Shown here in pieces: positions 1 through 6,679 of a stretch of 9,400 bases of DNA. The stretch lies in contig CAIFEU010000059.1 of assembly GCA_903789505.1 (NCBI GenBank), positions 3,918 through 13,317 of the forward strand, read 5' to 3'. This DNA is from an uncultured Coriobacteriales bacterium. Its GTDB lineage: Bacteria; Actinomycetota; Coriobacteriia; Coriobacteriales; UMGS124. The notes below the pieces were generated by a model. The model did not search any database. It had not been told where the DNA came from and saw only the letters and a program-made list of their open reading frames with translations. Positions within the stretch are counted from its first letter, which is position 1; each line of letters starts with the position of its first letter. Both the position numbers and the translations under genes were made by a program.

Positions 1-1
1 C

Positions 2-439
2 GGGGGGGCCTCGGGGTCGGGGGCGGCCGGGGCGCTGGGGCTGCCCGGCGGCGCGGCGAGCCTGTACGCGTACTGGGGCGCGCGCATCCACGACGAGGTG
101 TTCGCCGGCGTGGCCGACCGCACCGTGGTGAACCTCGCGTCGCAGGAGTACGCGCGCTGCGTGAGTGCGTTCCTCATGCCGGGCGAGCGGCTCGTGACCT
201 GCGCGTTCTACGAGCTCGAGGGCGACCCGCACGCCCCGGCGGGGGAGCCGTGCGCCCTCAAGGTGCGCGCGACCTACGCGAAGATGGCACGCGGCGAGAT
301 GGTGCGCTACTCCGCCGAGGTGGGCGCCGCGACGCCGGACGACCTGCGCGGGTTCGACCGCATGGGCTATCGGCTCGACCAGGCGCTCTGCGACGAGGCG
401 ACGCTGGCGTTCGTGCGTACCCGCGTGCCGGGCCGATAG
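2..439 (+). CDS. yaaA: YaaA-family peroxide stress protein (C-terminal part, 5' truncated)
   Basis: The open frame runs in from the left edge and gives about 145 residues; the family is usually about 250, so roughly the first 100 are outside the window. The YaaA (UPF0246/DUF328) signature is clear: LYAYWG, then VVNLASQEYARCV, then LKVRATYAKMARGEMVRY, then DLRGFDRMGYRLD, ending FVRTR. In E. coli, YaaA lowers free intracellular iron and protects DNA during hydrogen peroxide stress; that role is carried over from the family. A GTG at 98 could be called as a start, but it would cut off the conserved YWG segment, so the gene is better read as continuing upstream. The visible N-terminal stretch (about 20 residues of Gly, Ala and Ser before LYAYWG) is unusually low in complexity for this family. 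The gene converges on gluQ with 9 bases between stop codons. Confidence 0.9.
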   Translation, partial: GGASGSGAAGALGLPGGAASLYAYWGARIHDEVFAGVADRTVVNLASQEYARCVSAFLMPGERLVTCAFYELEGDPHAPAGEPCALKVRATYAKMARGEMVRYSAEVGAATPDDLRGFDRMGYRLDQALCDEATLAFVRTRVPGR

Positions 440-448
440 CCCCGGCGC
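425..448. terminator. GC hairpin between convergent yaaA and gluQ
   Basis: GCCGGG (427-432) and CCCGGC (441-446) form a perfect inverted repeat with an 8-base loop. The stem extends outward by a T-G wobble and a G-C pair. The hairpin covers the yaaA stop codon and ends next to the gluQ stop, where a bidirectional terminator is expected. There is no T-tract on either side, so it would be a GC-only terminator or simply a 3'-end stabilising hairpin. Confidence 0.4.
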
Positions 449-1630
449 CTACACCATGAAGAACGAGCCGGCGACCGGGATGTCGTGCGGTCGTGCGCCG
501 GGGATGGGGGCGCCGCCCTCGTCGGTCAGGCCGGCTGCCCGCCGTATCGCCGCCCACGAGAAGCCATCGAGCAGCTCGCGGGCCGTCGTGGGTTCGTCGG
601 TGGGGCGCAGCCCCGCCAGGTGGGCGAGACGCCCGAGCAGCACCTCCGGCCTGCCGAAGTGCTCGCGCATGAAGCCCAGGTCGGCGTCATGGTCGCGCTT
701 CGACAGGCGGCGCGTGCCGTCCTGCGCCATCAGCATCGGAAGGTGCGCGTAGGAGGGGTGCGCATAGCCGAGCAGGCGCTGCAGGTAGACCTGACGGGCG
801 CAGGAGCCGAGCAGGTCCCTGCCGCGCACCACCAGGTTCACGCCCATCAGCGCGTCATCGACGGTGACGGCGAGCTGGTAGGCGTAGATGCCGTCGGAGC
901 GGCGGATGACGAAGTCGCCGCACTCCCGCGCCAGGCACTCCTCGTGCGCCCCGTACACGGCGTCGGTCACGCCGATCGTGCCGCGGGGGTCGTCCGACGC
1001 GGGCACGCGCAGGCGCAGCGCCGCTCGGTGCCCGCGCCCCTGCCGCGCCAGCTCGAGGCGTCGGGCGACTTCGTCGGGCGAAAGGTCGCGGCAGGTGCCC
1101 GGGTAGATGGGGGTGCCGTCGCTGGCGTGCGGGGCGTCCGCGGCATGCAGGTCGGCGCGCGAGCAGAAGCACGGGTAGGTGAGCCCGGCGTCGACGAGCC
1201 TGCGCGCGGCGTCGGCGTACAGCCCCGCTCGCTCGCTCTGCCGATACGGCCCCTCGTCCCAGTCCAGTCCCAGCCAGCGCAGGTCGTCGAGCATCGCCTG
1301 CTCGGCACCAGCGGGGACCACGCGGCGGTCGAGGTCCTCGATGCGCAGCACCAGCGTGCCGCCGGCCGAGCGCACGGCCAGCCAGTTGACCAGGGCGCAC
1401 CACACGTTGCCCAGGTGCATGCGCCCCGACGGCGTCGGCGCGAAGCGCCCGCGGACCTCGCCTGCAGGCGGAGTGGGGACGTCCCCTGACCCCGTCCCCT
1501 CTGTGGTCGGCGAGCTTGCGGCCGTCTCCACGCCGGGAGCCGACGCACCGGCAAGCGCGCCCGGGGCGGGCGTCGCGGGGGCGTGCGAGGGTGTGGGGGA
1601 GATGTCGGCGGTGGTGTCCATGCGGGCCAT
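449..1630 (-). CDS. gluQ: Glutamyl-Q tRNA(Asp) synthetase (GluQRS)
   Basis: Attaches glutamate to the queuosine base at position 34 of tRNA(Asp); it is a cytoplasmic paralogue of the GluRS catalytic core. Visible motifs: GRFAPTPSGRMHLGN at 61-75 with the HIGH-type motif HLGN, LRIEDLDRR at 95-103, and the KMSKS-type motif RLSKRD at 308-313. The zinc site is C154-x-C156 plus Y176-x3-C180, the arrangement typical of GluQRS. No anticodon-binding domain follows, which separates it from a true GluRS. The ATG at 1630 has GGAG four bases upstream; a second ATG three codons in is too far from it. Length is 393 residues against about 300 in the family, because about 57 Ala/Pro/Thr-rich residues precede the catalytic core. 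The C-terminal residues after about 375 are also non-conserved. It is the last gene of a minus-strand series, 144 bases after lrgB. Confidence 0.93.
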   Translation of the reverse strand: MARMDTTADISPTPSHAPATPAPGALAGASAPGVETAASSPTTEGTGSGDVPTPPAGEVRGRFAPTPSGRMHLGNVWCALVNWLAVRSAGGTLVLRIEDLDRRVVPAGAEQAMLDDLRWLGLDWDEGPYRQSERAGLYADAARRLVDAGLTYPCFCSRADLHAADAPHASDGTPIYPGTCRDLSPDEVARRLELARQGRGHRAALRLRVPASDDPRGTIGVTDAVYGAHEECLARECGDFVIRRSDGIYAYQLAVTVDDALMGVNLVVRGRDLLGSCARQVYLQRLLGYAHPSYAHLPMLMAQDGTRRLSKRDHDADLGFMREHFGRPEVLLGRLAHLAGLRPTDEPTTARELLDGFSWAAIRRAAGLTDEGGAPIPGARPHDIPVAGSFFMV

Positions 1631-1657
1631 GATACTCCAGCTGTTCAGGCGTCAGCG

Positions 1658-1721
1658 CGGCGCCCCCGCGTGTCCCGGGGCGTCGCCGGGACCGGCGGGC
1701 GTGGGATGCGCGGGGGCGCCG
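1658..1721. repeat. Perfect 13-base inverted repeat between lrgB and gluQ
   Basis: CGGCGCCCCCGCG (1658-1670) and its exact reverse complement (1709-1721) flank 38 bases. Within the loop, CGCCG (1684-1688) and CGGCG (1693-1697) form a second small hairpin around GGAC. In the minus-strand transcript this folds into a long GC stem after lrgB and just before gluQ. It has no T-tract. It may be a transcription attenuator or terminator for lrgB, or a processing site; the function is not shown by the sequence. Confidence 0.5.
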
Positions 1722-1774
1722 GTGGTGCGGGGGCTGGCGGCGAGGCGAGGGGCGGCGGGTTGCCCTTGCGCGCC

Positions 1775-2464
1775 CTACGCGCCCAGTGCGGTGTGGTACA
1801 GCATCGCGATGATCATCGTGAGCAGGCCCGACACGCCGATCGCGATGCCGCTCATCGCGCCCTCGAGCTCGCCGATCTCCATCGCCTTGGTGGTGCCCAC
1901 GGCGTGGCTGCAGGTGCCGATCGCCACGCCCGCCGCAATCGGGCTCTTGACGCGGAACAGGCGGATCAGCGTCGGGGCGAGGATCGACCCCATGATGCCG
2001 CTGGCGATGACGACTGCCACGGTGATGCTCGTGATGCCGCCCAGCTCCTGGCTGACGCTCATCGCGATGGGCGTGGTCACCGACTTGGGCAGCGTGCTCA
2101 TCGCCACCGCCTGGTCCATGCCGAACGCGCGGCACAGCAGGTAGGCGCTCACCATCGAGGTGATCGAGCCCGCGAGGCAGCCCACGAAGATCGGGATGAA
2201 GTGGCGCTTCAGAATCGCGAACTGGCGGTAGATCGAGTAGGCGAGCACCGCGGTGGCGGGCCCCAGGAAGTACGAGATCACCTTGCCGCCGGCCTGGTAG
2301 TCCTGCAGCGGGATGTGGAACACCGACAGCACGATGATGATGAACGTGACGGCAACCAGCAGCGGGTTCAGCAGCGGCGTGCGGATCTTGCGGTTGAGCA
2401 GCACCGCCCCCTGGAATGCGACGAGCGAGATGACGATGCCGAACATGAGGTGGAGAAACGACAT
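1775..2464 (-). CDS. lrgB: LrgB-family membrane protein
   Basis: A 229-residue polytopic inner-membrane protein of the LrgB/CidB family, matching the usual length. The hallmark segments are all present: FLGPATAVLAYSIYRQ (67-81), STLPKSVTTPIAMSVSQELGG (123-143), the glycine-rich ASGIMGSILAP (154-164) and GTCSHAVGTTKAMEIGE (183-199). Hydrophobic stretches near 5-23, 34-50, 63-79, 90-111, 143-163 and 203-226 suit six or more membrane passes. With LrgA, family members have been described as antiholin-like modulators of murein hydrolases, as pyruvate carriers in some Firmicutes, and as the plastid glycolate/glycerate transporter in plants. AAGGAG sits 9 bases before the ATG, inside the last codons of lrgA, and only 3 bases separate the two genes, so they are surely co-transcribed and translationally linked. 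Confidence 0.95.
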   Translation of the reverse strand: MSFLHLMFGIVISLVAFQGAVLLNRKIRTPLLNPLLVAVTFIIIVLSVFHIPLQDYQAGGKVISYFLGPATAVLAYSIYRQFAILKRHFIPIFVGCLAGSITSMVSAYLLCRAFGMDQAVAMSTLPKSVTTPIAMSVSQELGGITSITVAVVIASGIMGSILAPTLIRLFRVKSPIAAGVAIGTCSHAVGTTKAMEIGELEGAMSGIAIGVSGLLTMIIAMLYHTALGA

Positions 2465-2467
2465 GGC

Positions 2468-3445
2468 TTAGCGCTCCTTAGCGTCCGAACCGGCGACCGT
2501 GCCCGCGCCCTGCGCGGCGACTGTGCCCTGCGCGGCTCCTGCCCCCGCGCCCGCGGAGGCGCGCTTGCTCTCGATGTGCGCCATCAGCTTTGCGACGCCG
2601 GAGACCGTATAGGAGGTCACGAAGAACACCAGCACGGTGGTGATCAGGCAGATGATCACGAGCTTGAGGATGTTGCCGGCGAGCAGGTCGACGCTGCCCA
2701 TGATCGCGACGGCGGCCGGGATGAAGAAGATCGCCATGTTGTCGAGCAGGAAGTCGGCAGCCTCGCTGATGTTGTCCATCTTGAGCACGCCGGTGACCAG
2801 GAACAGCAGCAACAGCAGCATCGAGCAGATGTTGCTGGGGAAGTCGAACGGCAGGACCTCGCTGATCTGCTCACCGGCCAGGCAGATTGCCAGGATGAGG
2901 CCGAGCTGCAGGATGATGCGGAACGCCTTGCGCAGCCCCGCGACGATGGTCTCCGCCAGCGGGCGCGGGTAGAGGTGCTGGATAGTCGCGGTGCCCGGCT
3001 TGAGCTCGTTGACGCGCAGCGGCGACTGCAGCGCGGGCACGGGCGCGCTCTTGGACGGGCCGTTGCCCAGGCCCTCGCGGGCGATCTCCTGGCGGTAGGC
3101 CTCCTCGTCGGCCGCCGCCGCGATTGCGCTGGCGATGGCGGTGCGCTCGTCGAGGGTGCCCTCCTCGATGGCGCGCACGAGGTTCTCGTCAATCGCCACC
3201 TCGGCGGGGGTGGCGAGGGGGGCGTCCCCGGAGTCGCGGCTCGCGTCCTGCCGCCCCGATCCCTTCTGCTCCGAAGTTGCCTGCCCCGAAGGCGCTTGCT
3301 CCGACGGCGCCTGTCCCGACCTCGTCGACTCCGGAGCGGCGGGAGCGGCCTTGCCTGTCTCGGCCTCACCCTCGTCTGCGGGCGCGGGCTCTGCCTGTTC
3401 GGTTGAGTCGGACGCGTTGCTGTGATCTGCCTCGGCTTCAGTCAC
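2468..3445 (-). CDS. lrgA: LrgA-family membrane protein with long low-complexity N-terminal extension
   Basis: Partner of lrgB. With this GTG start it has 325 residues, against roughly 120-150 for the family. The LrgA domain is near residues 170-290: LQLGLILAICLAGEQISEVLPF, SMLLLLLFLVTGVLKMD, then AADFLLDNMAIFFIPAAVAIM and a final membrane helix LVIICLITTVLVFFVTSY. About 165 residues precede it: an acidic Ser/Glu/Ala/Gln region including pentapeptide repeats (SGQAP, SEQAP, SGQAT), then an Ala/Glu-rich possibly helical segment. The C-terminus is an Ala/Gly tail. The family's usual P-G-x-I-x-G motif after the first helix reads PSNICSM here. Start choice: GTG at 3445 has AAGGAAG about 10 bases upstream. 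An in-frame ATG at 3610 (380 residues) has no visible ribosome binding site and adds an Arg-rich stretch, so I prefer the shorter form but cannot exclude the longer. Confidence 0.9.
   Translation of the reverse strand: MTEAEADHSNASDSTEQAEPAPADEGEAETGKAAPAAPESTRSGQAPSEQAPSGQATSEQKGSGRQDASRDSGDAPLATPAEVAIDENLVRAIEEGTLDERTAIASAIAAAADEEAYRQEIAREGLGNGPSKSAPVPALQSPLRVNELKPGTATIQHLYPRPLAETIVAGLRKAFRIILQLGLILAICLAGEQISEVLPFDFPSNICSMLLLLLFLVTGVLKMDNISEAADFLLDNMAIFFIPAAVAIMGSVDLLAGNILKLVIICLITTVLVFFVTSYTVSGVAKLMAHIESKRASAGAGAGAAQGTVAAQGAGTVAGSDAKER
3267..3326 (-). repeat. 15-base tandem repeat in lrgA
   Basis: Three clear 15-base units (3267-3281, 3282-3296, 3297-3311) and a decayed fourth (3312-3326). 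On the plus strand each begins TGCTCCGA, TGCCCCGA or TGTCCCGA. On the coding strand each unit gives five residues of the pattern [AR][PT]S[GE]Q. Because the unit is a multiple of three, copy-number change would lengthen or shorten the LrgA N-terminal region without a frameshift. Confidence 0.7.
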
Positions 3446-3764
3446 GGTGTGCTTGCTTCCTTCTTCGTCCCTGGGAGCGGTCTGCGCCTTGGCTTCGGCG
3501 CGCTGCTCGCGCGAATCGTCAGTCGCGCGCACGACACCTGGCCTGGCCTTGCGACGAAGCCGACGGAACCGCTCTTGTGGTTGGTGGGATTTGCACGATA
3601 GGCAACGCATATGGCGGGGCTGTGCGCCCCCTCGCCGCCCGGCGCATCTTCACGGGACGTCCGCGGAATCAACGCCGTGCATACACCGTCAGGACGCCGG
3701 GGGAGTTGGGCGACCGGGGCGCCAGGCCACCGGGGCAGCTTGACGCGGCCGCCCCACCGGGGCG
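3446..3764 (-). other. Leader region upstream of lrgA
   Basis: No independent gene is supported in these 319 bases. The first part, up to 3610, is open in frame with lrgA and would encode an Arg/Lys-rich extension if ATG 3610 were used. The part next to the DUF364 stop holds a small hairpin, CGCCCC (3750-3755) and GGGGCG (3759-3764) around ACC, plus further ACCGGGGC-like copies nearby at about 3712-3735. This may terminate or attenuate DUF364 transcription, though no T-tract follows. A TTGATT on the minus strand (near 3668-3673) is a weak -35 candidate with no convincing -10. Confidence 0.4.
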
Positions 3765-4637
3765 TCAGGGGCGCTCGATCGAGAACTTGCGGATGCCGGC
3801 GCGCCAGTCCTGCTTGCTGCCGCCCTTGATTGCGAACCGCGCCGGCTCGGGGTCGACCACGACGCTGCCGCCGATGACGTCGGCGCCGTGCGCGATCAGC
3901 GCGGGCGACGGCACGCTCGACGGGCCGACCATGACGGCGACGGCGTCGCGTGCGAGCTCGAGCAGGCGCGGGGCAGTCTTGTTGGTCAGCGTCGTACCGG
4001 TCATCAGGACGAAGTCCTGGCGGGGGACGACGAACTCGCAGGCGCTGTCGGGGACGTCGCCGTCCTGGGAGCAGTCGCGCTCGAGCACCGTGACCTGGGC
4101 CTGGCGCGCCATCGCCTCGACGCCGGGGAAGTGCCCCACGACCGCGACCCGCTTGCCCTGCCAGCGCTGGCGCAGCATACCGCGCAGGGGGTTGGACGCG
4201 TCGTGCGAGGCGACCACGCCCTCGTCGATCGTGCCGCCCAGGGCGCGGATGGCCTCCGGGCGGCAGTACCAGGCGTTGAGCGCCGCGACCCCGAGGCTCG
4301 CGTCGACGAAGTTCCACGACTTCACGAGGCTGGCGAGCGCGCGAAGGTCCAGGTCACGTGGGTCTCCCTGGAAGCGACGCCGCGCCCCGCCCGCCACGGT
4401 GTGGCCGATGCCCATGCCGCAGTCGGCGACGACGTAGCACCAGCTGCGCCCCACGCAGAAGTCGGTGACGGCGACACCCTCGGGAATTCCCGCAATCATC
4501 TCGTCGTAGAGCGCCCACGGGTCGCGGTCGCTACAACGGAGCTCACCGCGGGTTCGTGTCTCGTCCTGGCCACGGTCGCCGCTCTGTTCGGTGTCCTGGT
4601 CGATGCCGGTGTCCTGGGCGATGTCCTCGCTGGTCAT
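3765..4637 (-). CDS. DUF4213/DUF364 protein (putative heavy-metal chelation family)
   Basis: 290 residues, close to the family's usual 240-280. The DUF364 half (about 150-285) shows KRVAVVGHFPGVEAM, the QDFVLMTGTTLTNKTAPRLLELA segment (207-229), MVGPSSVPSPALIAHGADVIGGSVVVDPE (236-264) and a final FAIKGGSKQ. The DUF4213 half (about 42-125) ends in ALNAWYC. Family members are cytoplasmic, often near metal or cofactor transport genes, and are proposed to bind metals; no reaction is established. Here C61, C67, C73 and H79 are spaced exactly six residues apart, with further Cys at 125, 189 and 200. The start is the ATG at 4637, five bases after a strong AGGAGG; a TTG 12 codons earlier is in frame but would bury that site. 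The first 35 residues are acidic, Asp/Gln-rich and not conserved. It lies on the same strand as the flavoprotein upstream and lrgA downstream but is separated from both by more than 300 bases. Confidence 0.88.
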   Translation of the reverse strand: MTSEDIAQDTGIDQDTEQSGDRGQDETRTRGELRCSDRDPWALYDEMIAGIPEGVAVTDFCVGRSWCYVVADCGMGIGHTVAGGARRRFQGDPRDLDLRALASLVKSWNFVDASLGVAALNAWYCRPEAIRALGGTIDEGVVASHDASNPLRGMLRQRWQGKRVAVVGHFPGVEAMARQAQVTVLERDCSQDGDVPDSACEFVVPRQDFVLMTGTTLTNKTAPRLLELARDAVAVMVGPSSVPSPALIAHGADVIGGSVVVDPEPARFAIKGGSKQDWRAGIRKFSIERP

Positions 4638-4981
4638 GGCTTCCTCCTGCGTCCCTCTGTCCCGTGCTCGCAAGGTGAGCGCGGGGTGGGTGCGGTGCTC
4701 ACGTTGCGGCCTTCGTCGTCTTCAATCGTCAGGATATAACGTTAGGGCGAGCACCTGCGGTGAGCCCTAGGGATGATTCGCGGGAACGGGGCGCAGCGGG
4801 CGCAAGGGCTCATGGCGTCTGCGGTGCCCGAACGGGCGCAGGGCGCCGCCGCAAGCCTCGCGACGACGCCCTGCCCTTGCTTCCGAGTTCCTTTGTACTG
4901 CCTCTGTCAGGCCTTGCCGGTTGCGCGCAGACACCGTGCGCGCACGCGCGAGCGTGGCAGCGGGCGCGGCTTGGCGACCGC
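4638..4981 (-). promoter_or_regulatory. DUF364 leader with clustered GTGCTC/GGTGAGC repeats
   Basis: This 344-base stretch holds no gene. GGTGAGC occurs at 4674-4680 and 4759-4765. GTGCTC occurs at 4664-4669 and 4695-4700, and its complement GAGCAC at 4749-4754. GTGCTCGC (4664-4671) and GCGAGCAC (4747-4754) are an 8-base inverted pair. Two folds are possible: GTGAGC/GCTCAC (4675-4680, 4697-4702), and TAGGGC/GCCCTA (4743-4748, 4764-4769) enclosing a CACC/GGTG inner stem. The locally AT-rich stretch near 4733-4739 carries TATATC on the minus strand, a possible -10 about 95 bases before the start codon; no good -35 is seen. Nearer the flavoprotein stop, TGCGCGC (4922-4928) and GCGCGCA (4938-4944) form a hairpin that could end its transcript. 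Confidence 0.45.
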
Positions 4982-6679
4982 CTACACCGTCTGGATGTAG
5001 TTCGCGACCTCCTGGGCGCTGCGACGGCCCCAGTACAGCGCCGTCCCGCTCGTGACGCCGCCCAGCTCGGAGCGGTAGGTGTCACCCTCCAGGCCGGAGT
5101 TGTCGCAGCTTCCGCTGAACAGGCCGGGAATCGGGTCGAAGTTGCTGTCCAGCACGCGGCCAGCCGGGTCGATGCGGATGCCGCCGATCGTGACGGGCGC
5201 ATCCGCATACAGCTCGAAGGCGTAGTAGGGGCCCGAGCCCACCGGGTGCATCACGCTGGGGTCCTTGCCGAAGTCGGTGTCGGTGCCCTCGGCGCACAGC
5301 TCGTTGTAGCGGTCGACGCTGTCCTGAAGGTTCTGGGCGTCGACGTTGATGAGGCCGGCGAGCGCCTCGATCGTGTCAGCCTTCACGACGTTGGGCAGGT
5401 TCTGCTCGATCAGCCCGTCGAGGTCATCCTGAATCGTGCTCATGACCGAGCCGACCGGCACGTAGGCGCCCCAGCCCAGCGTGCAAGGCTCGACGGCGAG
5501 GCGGTCGACCTCGTCCTGGTCGAGAATCGACCACACGTGCCTCTGGCCGAGGATGACGTTGCAGATTCCAGCGATGTTGTAGACGAGGTCCTCGTTCACG
5601 AAGCGCTTTCCGTACTGGTTCACCCAGAAGTGCTGCTCGTTGCAGGCCGCGACGCTTGCGGTGTTGAACGGCGGCACGCCGTCGATGATCGCCCACACGA
5701 AGCCAGGGCACGCGACGCCCGTCTGGTCGGCGCCGACCTCGTACGCCATGCGGAGGCCGTCGCCGCTGCCCGTGCCCGCGGCGCCGGTGAAGACGATGCG
5801 CGTGGGGTCGAAGCCGGTCTTCTGGCGAATCAGCGTGGGGTTGTCGGCATAGCCGCCGCACGCCAGGATGACGGCCTTGGACTTGATCGTGTACTCGCCG
5901 TCGGGGCCGCTCACGAGCACGCCCTGGACGCGACCGTCCTGCAGGTAGAGGTGCTCGGCGCGATGGCCGCAGCGTGCGGTGACGCCCAGCTCCTCCGCGC
6001 GGGCCTGCATCGCCTGAATGGCGGCGGCACCGTGTCCGTCGTAGACGAGGTTCACGACGAAGCGGTCGGAGCGGCCCAGGATGTCGCTGACCGGCTCGAA
6101 CGTGACGCCCATGTCGCACATCCAGTCGATGACGGAGCCCTGGCCGTTCATGATCTCGATCCACTGGTCGCGGTTGGCGCGATAGTGGCTGGCCTCCATC
6201 TCCTCGTCGATGAGCTCGCGAATCTTGTCGGCGTCAGCGTAGAAGCCTGCGTCCTGGGTGATCTGGGAGTTGATTGCGAACGACCCCTCCGTGTAGACTG
6301 CGGAGCCGCCCACCTGGTCGAGCGCCTCGAGCTGGATGACGTTGAGCCCCTCCTCGGCAGCGGTGATCGTGGCGGTGAAGCCACCGAACCCGGCGCCGAC
6401 GACCACGACGTCGCACTCCTCCTTGGCTCCGCTCAGCGCGGGAAGGCTCGCCTGGTCGAATGCCCACTGGTTGGTCTCGGTGCCGTCGGCCGCGTCCGCC
6501 GCGGACGAAGCCGCCGACGCGGAGTCCTTGGCGGCGGAAGCCTCGACGGCGTGGGCGGTGCGCGCCGCGCTCGACGCGGCGACGCCTGCGAGGATGCCGG
6601 CACCGGTGGTGGCGACGAACCCCCTGCGGCTCAGCGGGGCGCTGGCGGCTGCCTGAGAAGCGTTCATCTCATTGCTCAT
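4982..6679 (-). CDS. Tat-exported FAD-dependent oxidoreductase (fumarate reductase/flavocytochrome c flavoprotein family)
   Basis: 565 residues. A twin-arginine signal is plain: SRRGFV at 17-22, a hydrophobic stretch to about 42, and a likely cleavage after AHA (44). An Ala/Ser-rich linker follows to about 85. The FAD domain starts CDVVVVGAGFGG (89-100) with an acidic E118 ending strand two. Further family motifs are KAVILACGGYADN (268-280), GTGSGDGLRMAYEVGA (302-317), NQYGKRFVNED (354-364), TIGGIRIDPAGRVLD (497-511) and IPGLFSGSCDNSG (517-529). It should act outside the membrane, passing electrons to or from an organic substrate. No FMN-binding domain, CxxCH heme site or membrane anchor is present, so the electron partner is elsewhere. 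By hand alignment the catalytic His/Arg residues of fumarate reductase are missing, so the substrate is unknown. The ATG at 6679 follows an AGGGGGA; the in-frame ATG at 6814 would bury the Tat signal. It is divergent from a LysR gene, its probable regulator. Confidence 0.92.
   Translation of the reverse strand: MSNEMNASQAAASAPLSRRGFVATTGAGILAGVAASSAARTAHAVEASAAKDSASAASSAADAADGTETNQWAFDQASLPALSGAKEECDVVVVGAGFGGFTATITAAEEGLNVIQLEALDQVGGSAVYTEGSFAINSQITQDAGFYADADKIRELIDEEMEASHYRANRDQWIEIMNGQGSVIDWMCDMGVTFEPVSDILGRSDRFVVNLVYDGHGAAAIQAMQARAEELGVTARCGHRAEHLYLQDGRVQGVLVSGPDGEYTIKSKAVILACGGYADNPTLIRQKTGFDPTRIVFTGAAGTGSGDGLRMAYEVGADQTGVACPGFVWAIIDGVPPFNTASVAACNEQHFWVNQYGKRFVNEDLVYNIAGICNVILGQRHVWSILDQDEVDRLAVEPCTLGWGAYVPVGSVMSTIQDDLDGLIEQNLPNVVKADTIEALAGLINVDAQNLQDSVDRYNELCAEGTDTDFGKDPSVMHPVGSGPYYAFELYADAPVTIGGIRIDPAGRVLDSNFDPIPGLFSGSCDNSGLEGDTYRSELGGVTSGTALYWGRRSAQEVANYIQTV

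Noticed and set aside
485..1489. A 334-residue plus-strand open frame opposite gluQ
   Set aside because: Antisense shadow of a well-supported GluQRS; no family resemblance and no ribosome binding site noted.
3267..3326. Tandem 15-base repeats considered as a CRISPR or iteron array
   Set aside because: Units abut with no spacers, lie in frame inside lrgA, and translate as regular pentapeptides; they are coding repeats.
1583..3406. A 607-residue plus-strand open frame across lrgA and lrgB
   Set aside because: Translation is dominated by runs of Asp, Glu, His, Arg and Gln with no domain. The opposite strand encodes clear LrgA and LrgB.
3585..3612. tRNA-like 3' end (minus strand, GCAAATCCCACCAACCA)
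   Set aside because: No matching acceptor, D-arm or anticodon arm is found on either side, so it is most likely a chance resemblance and not a tRNA or an attachment-site fragment.
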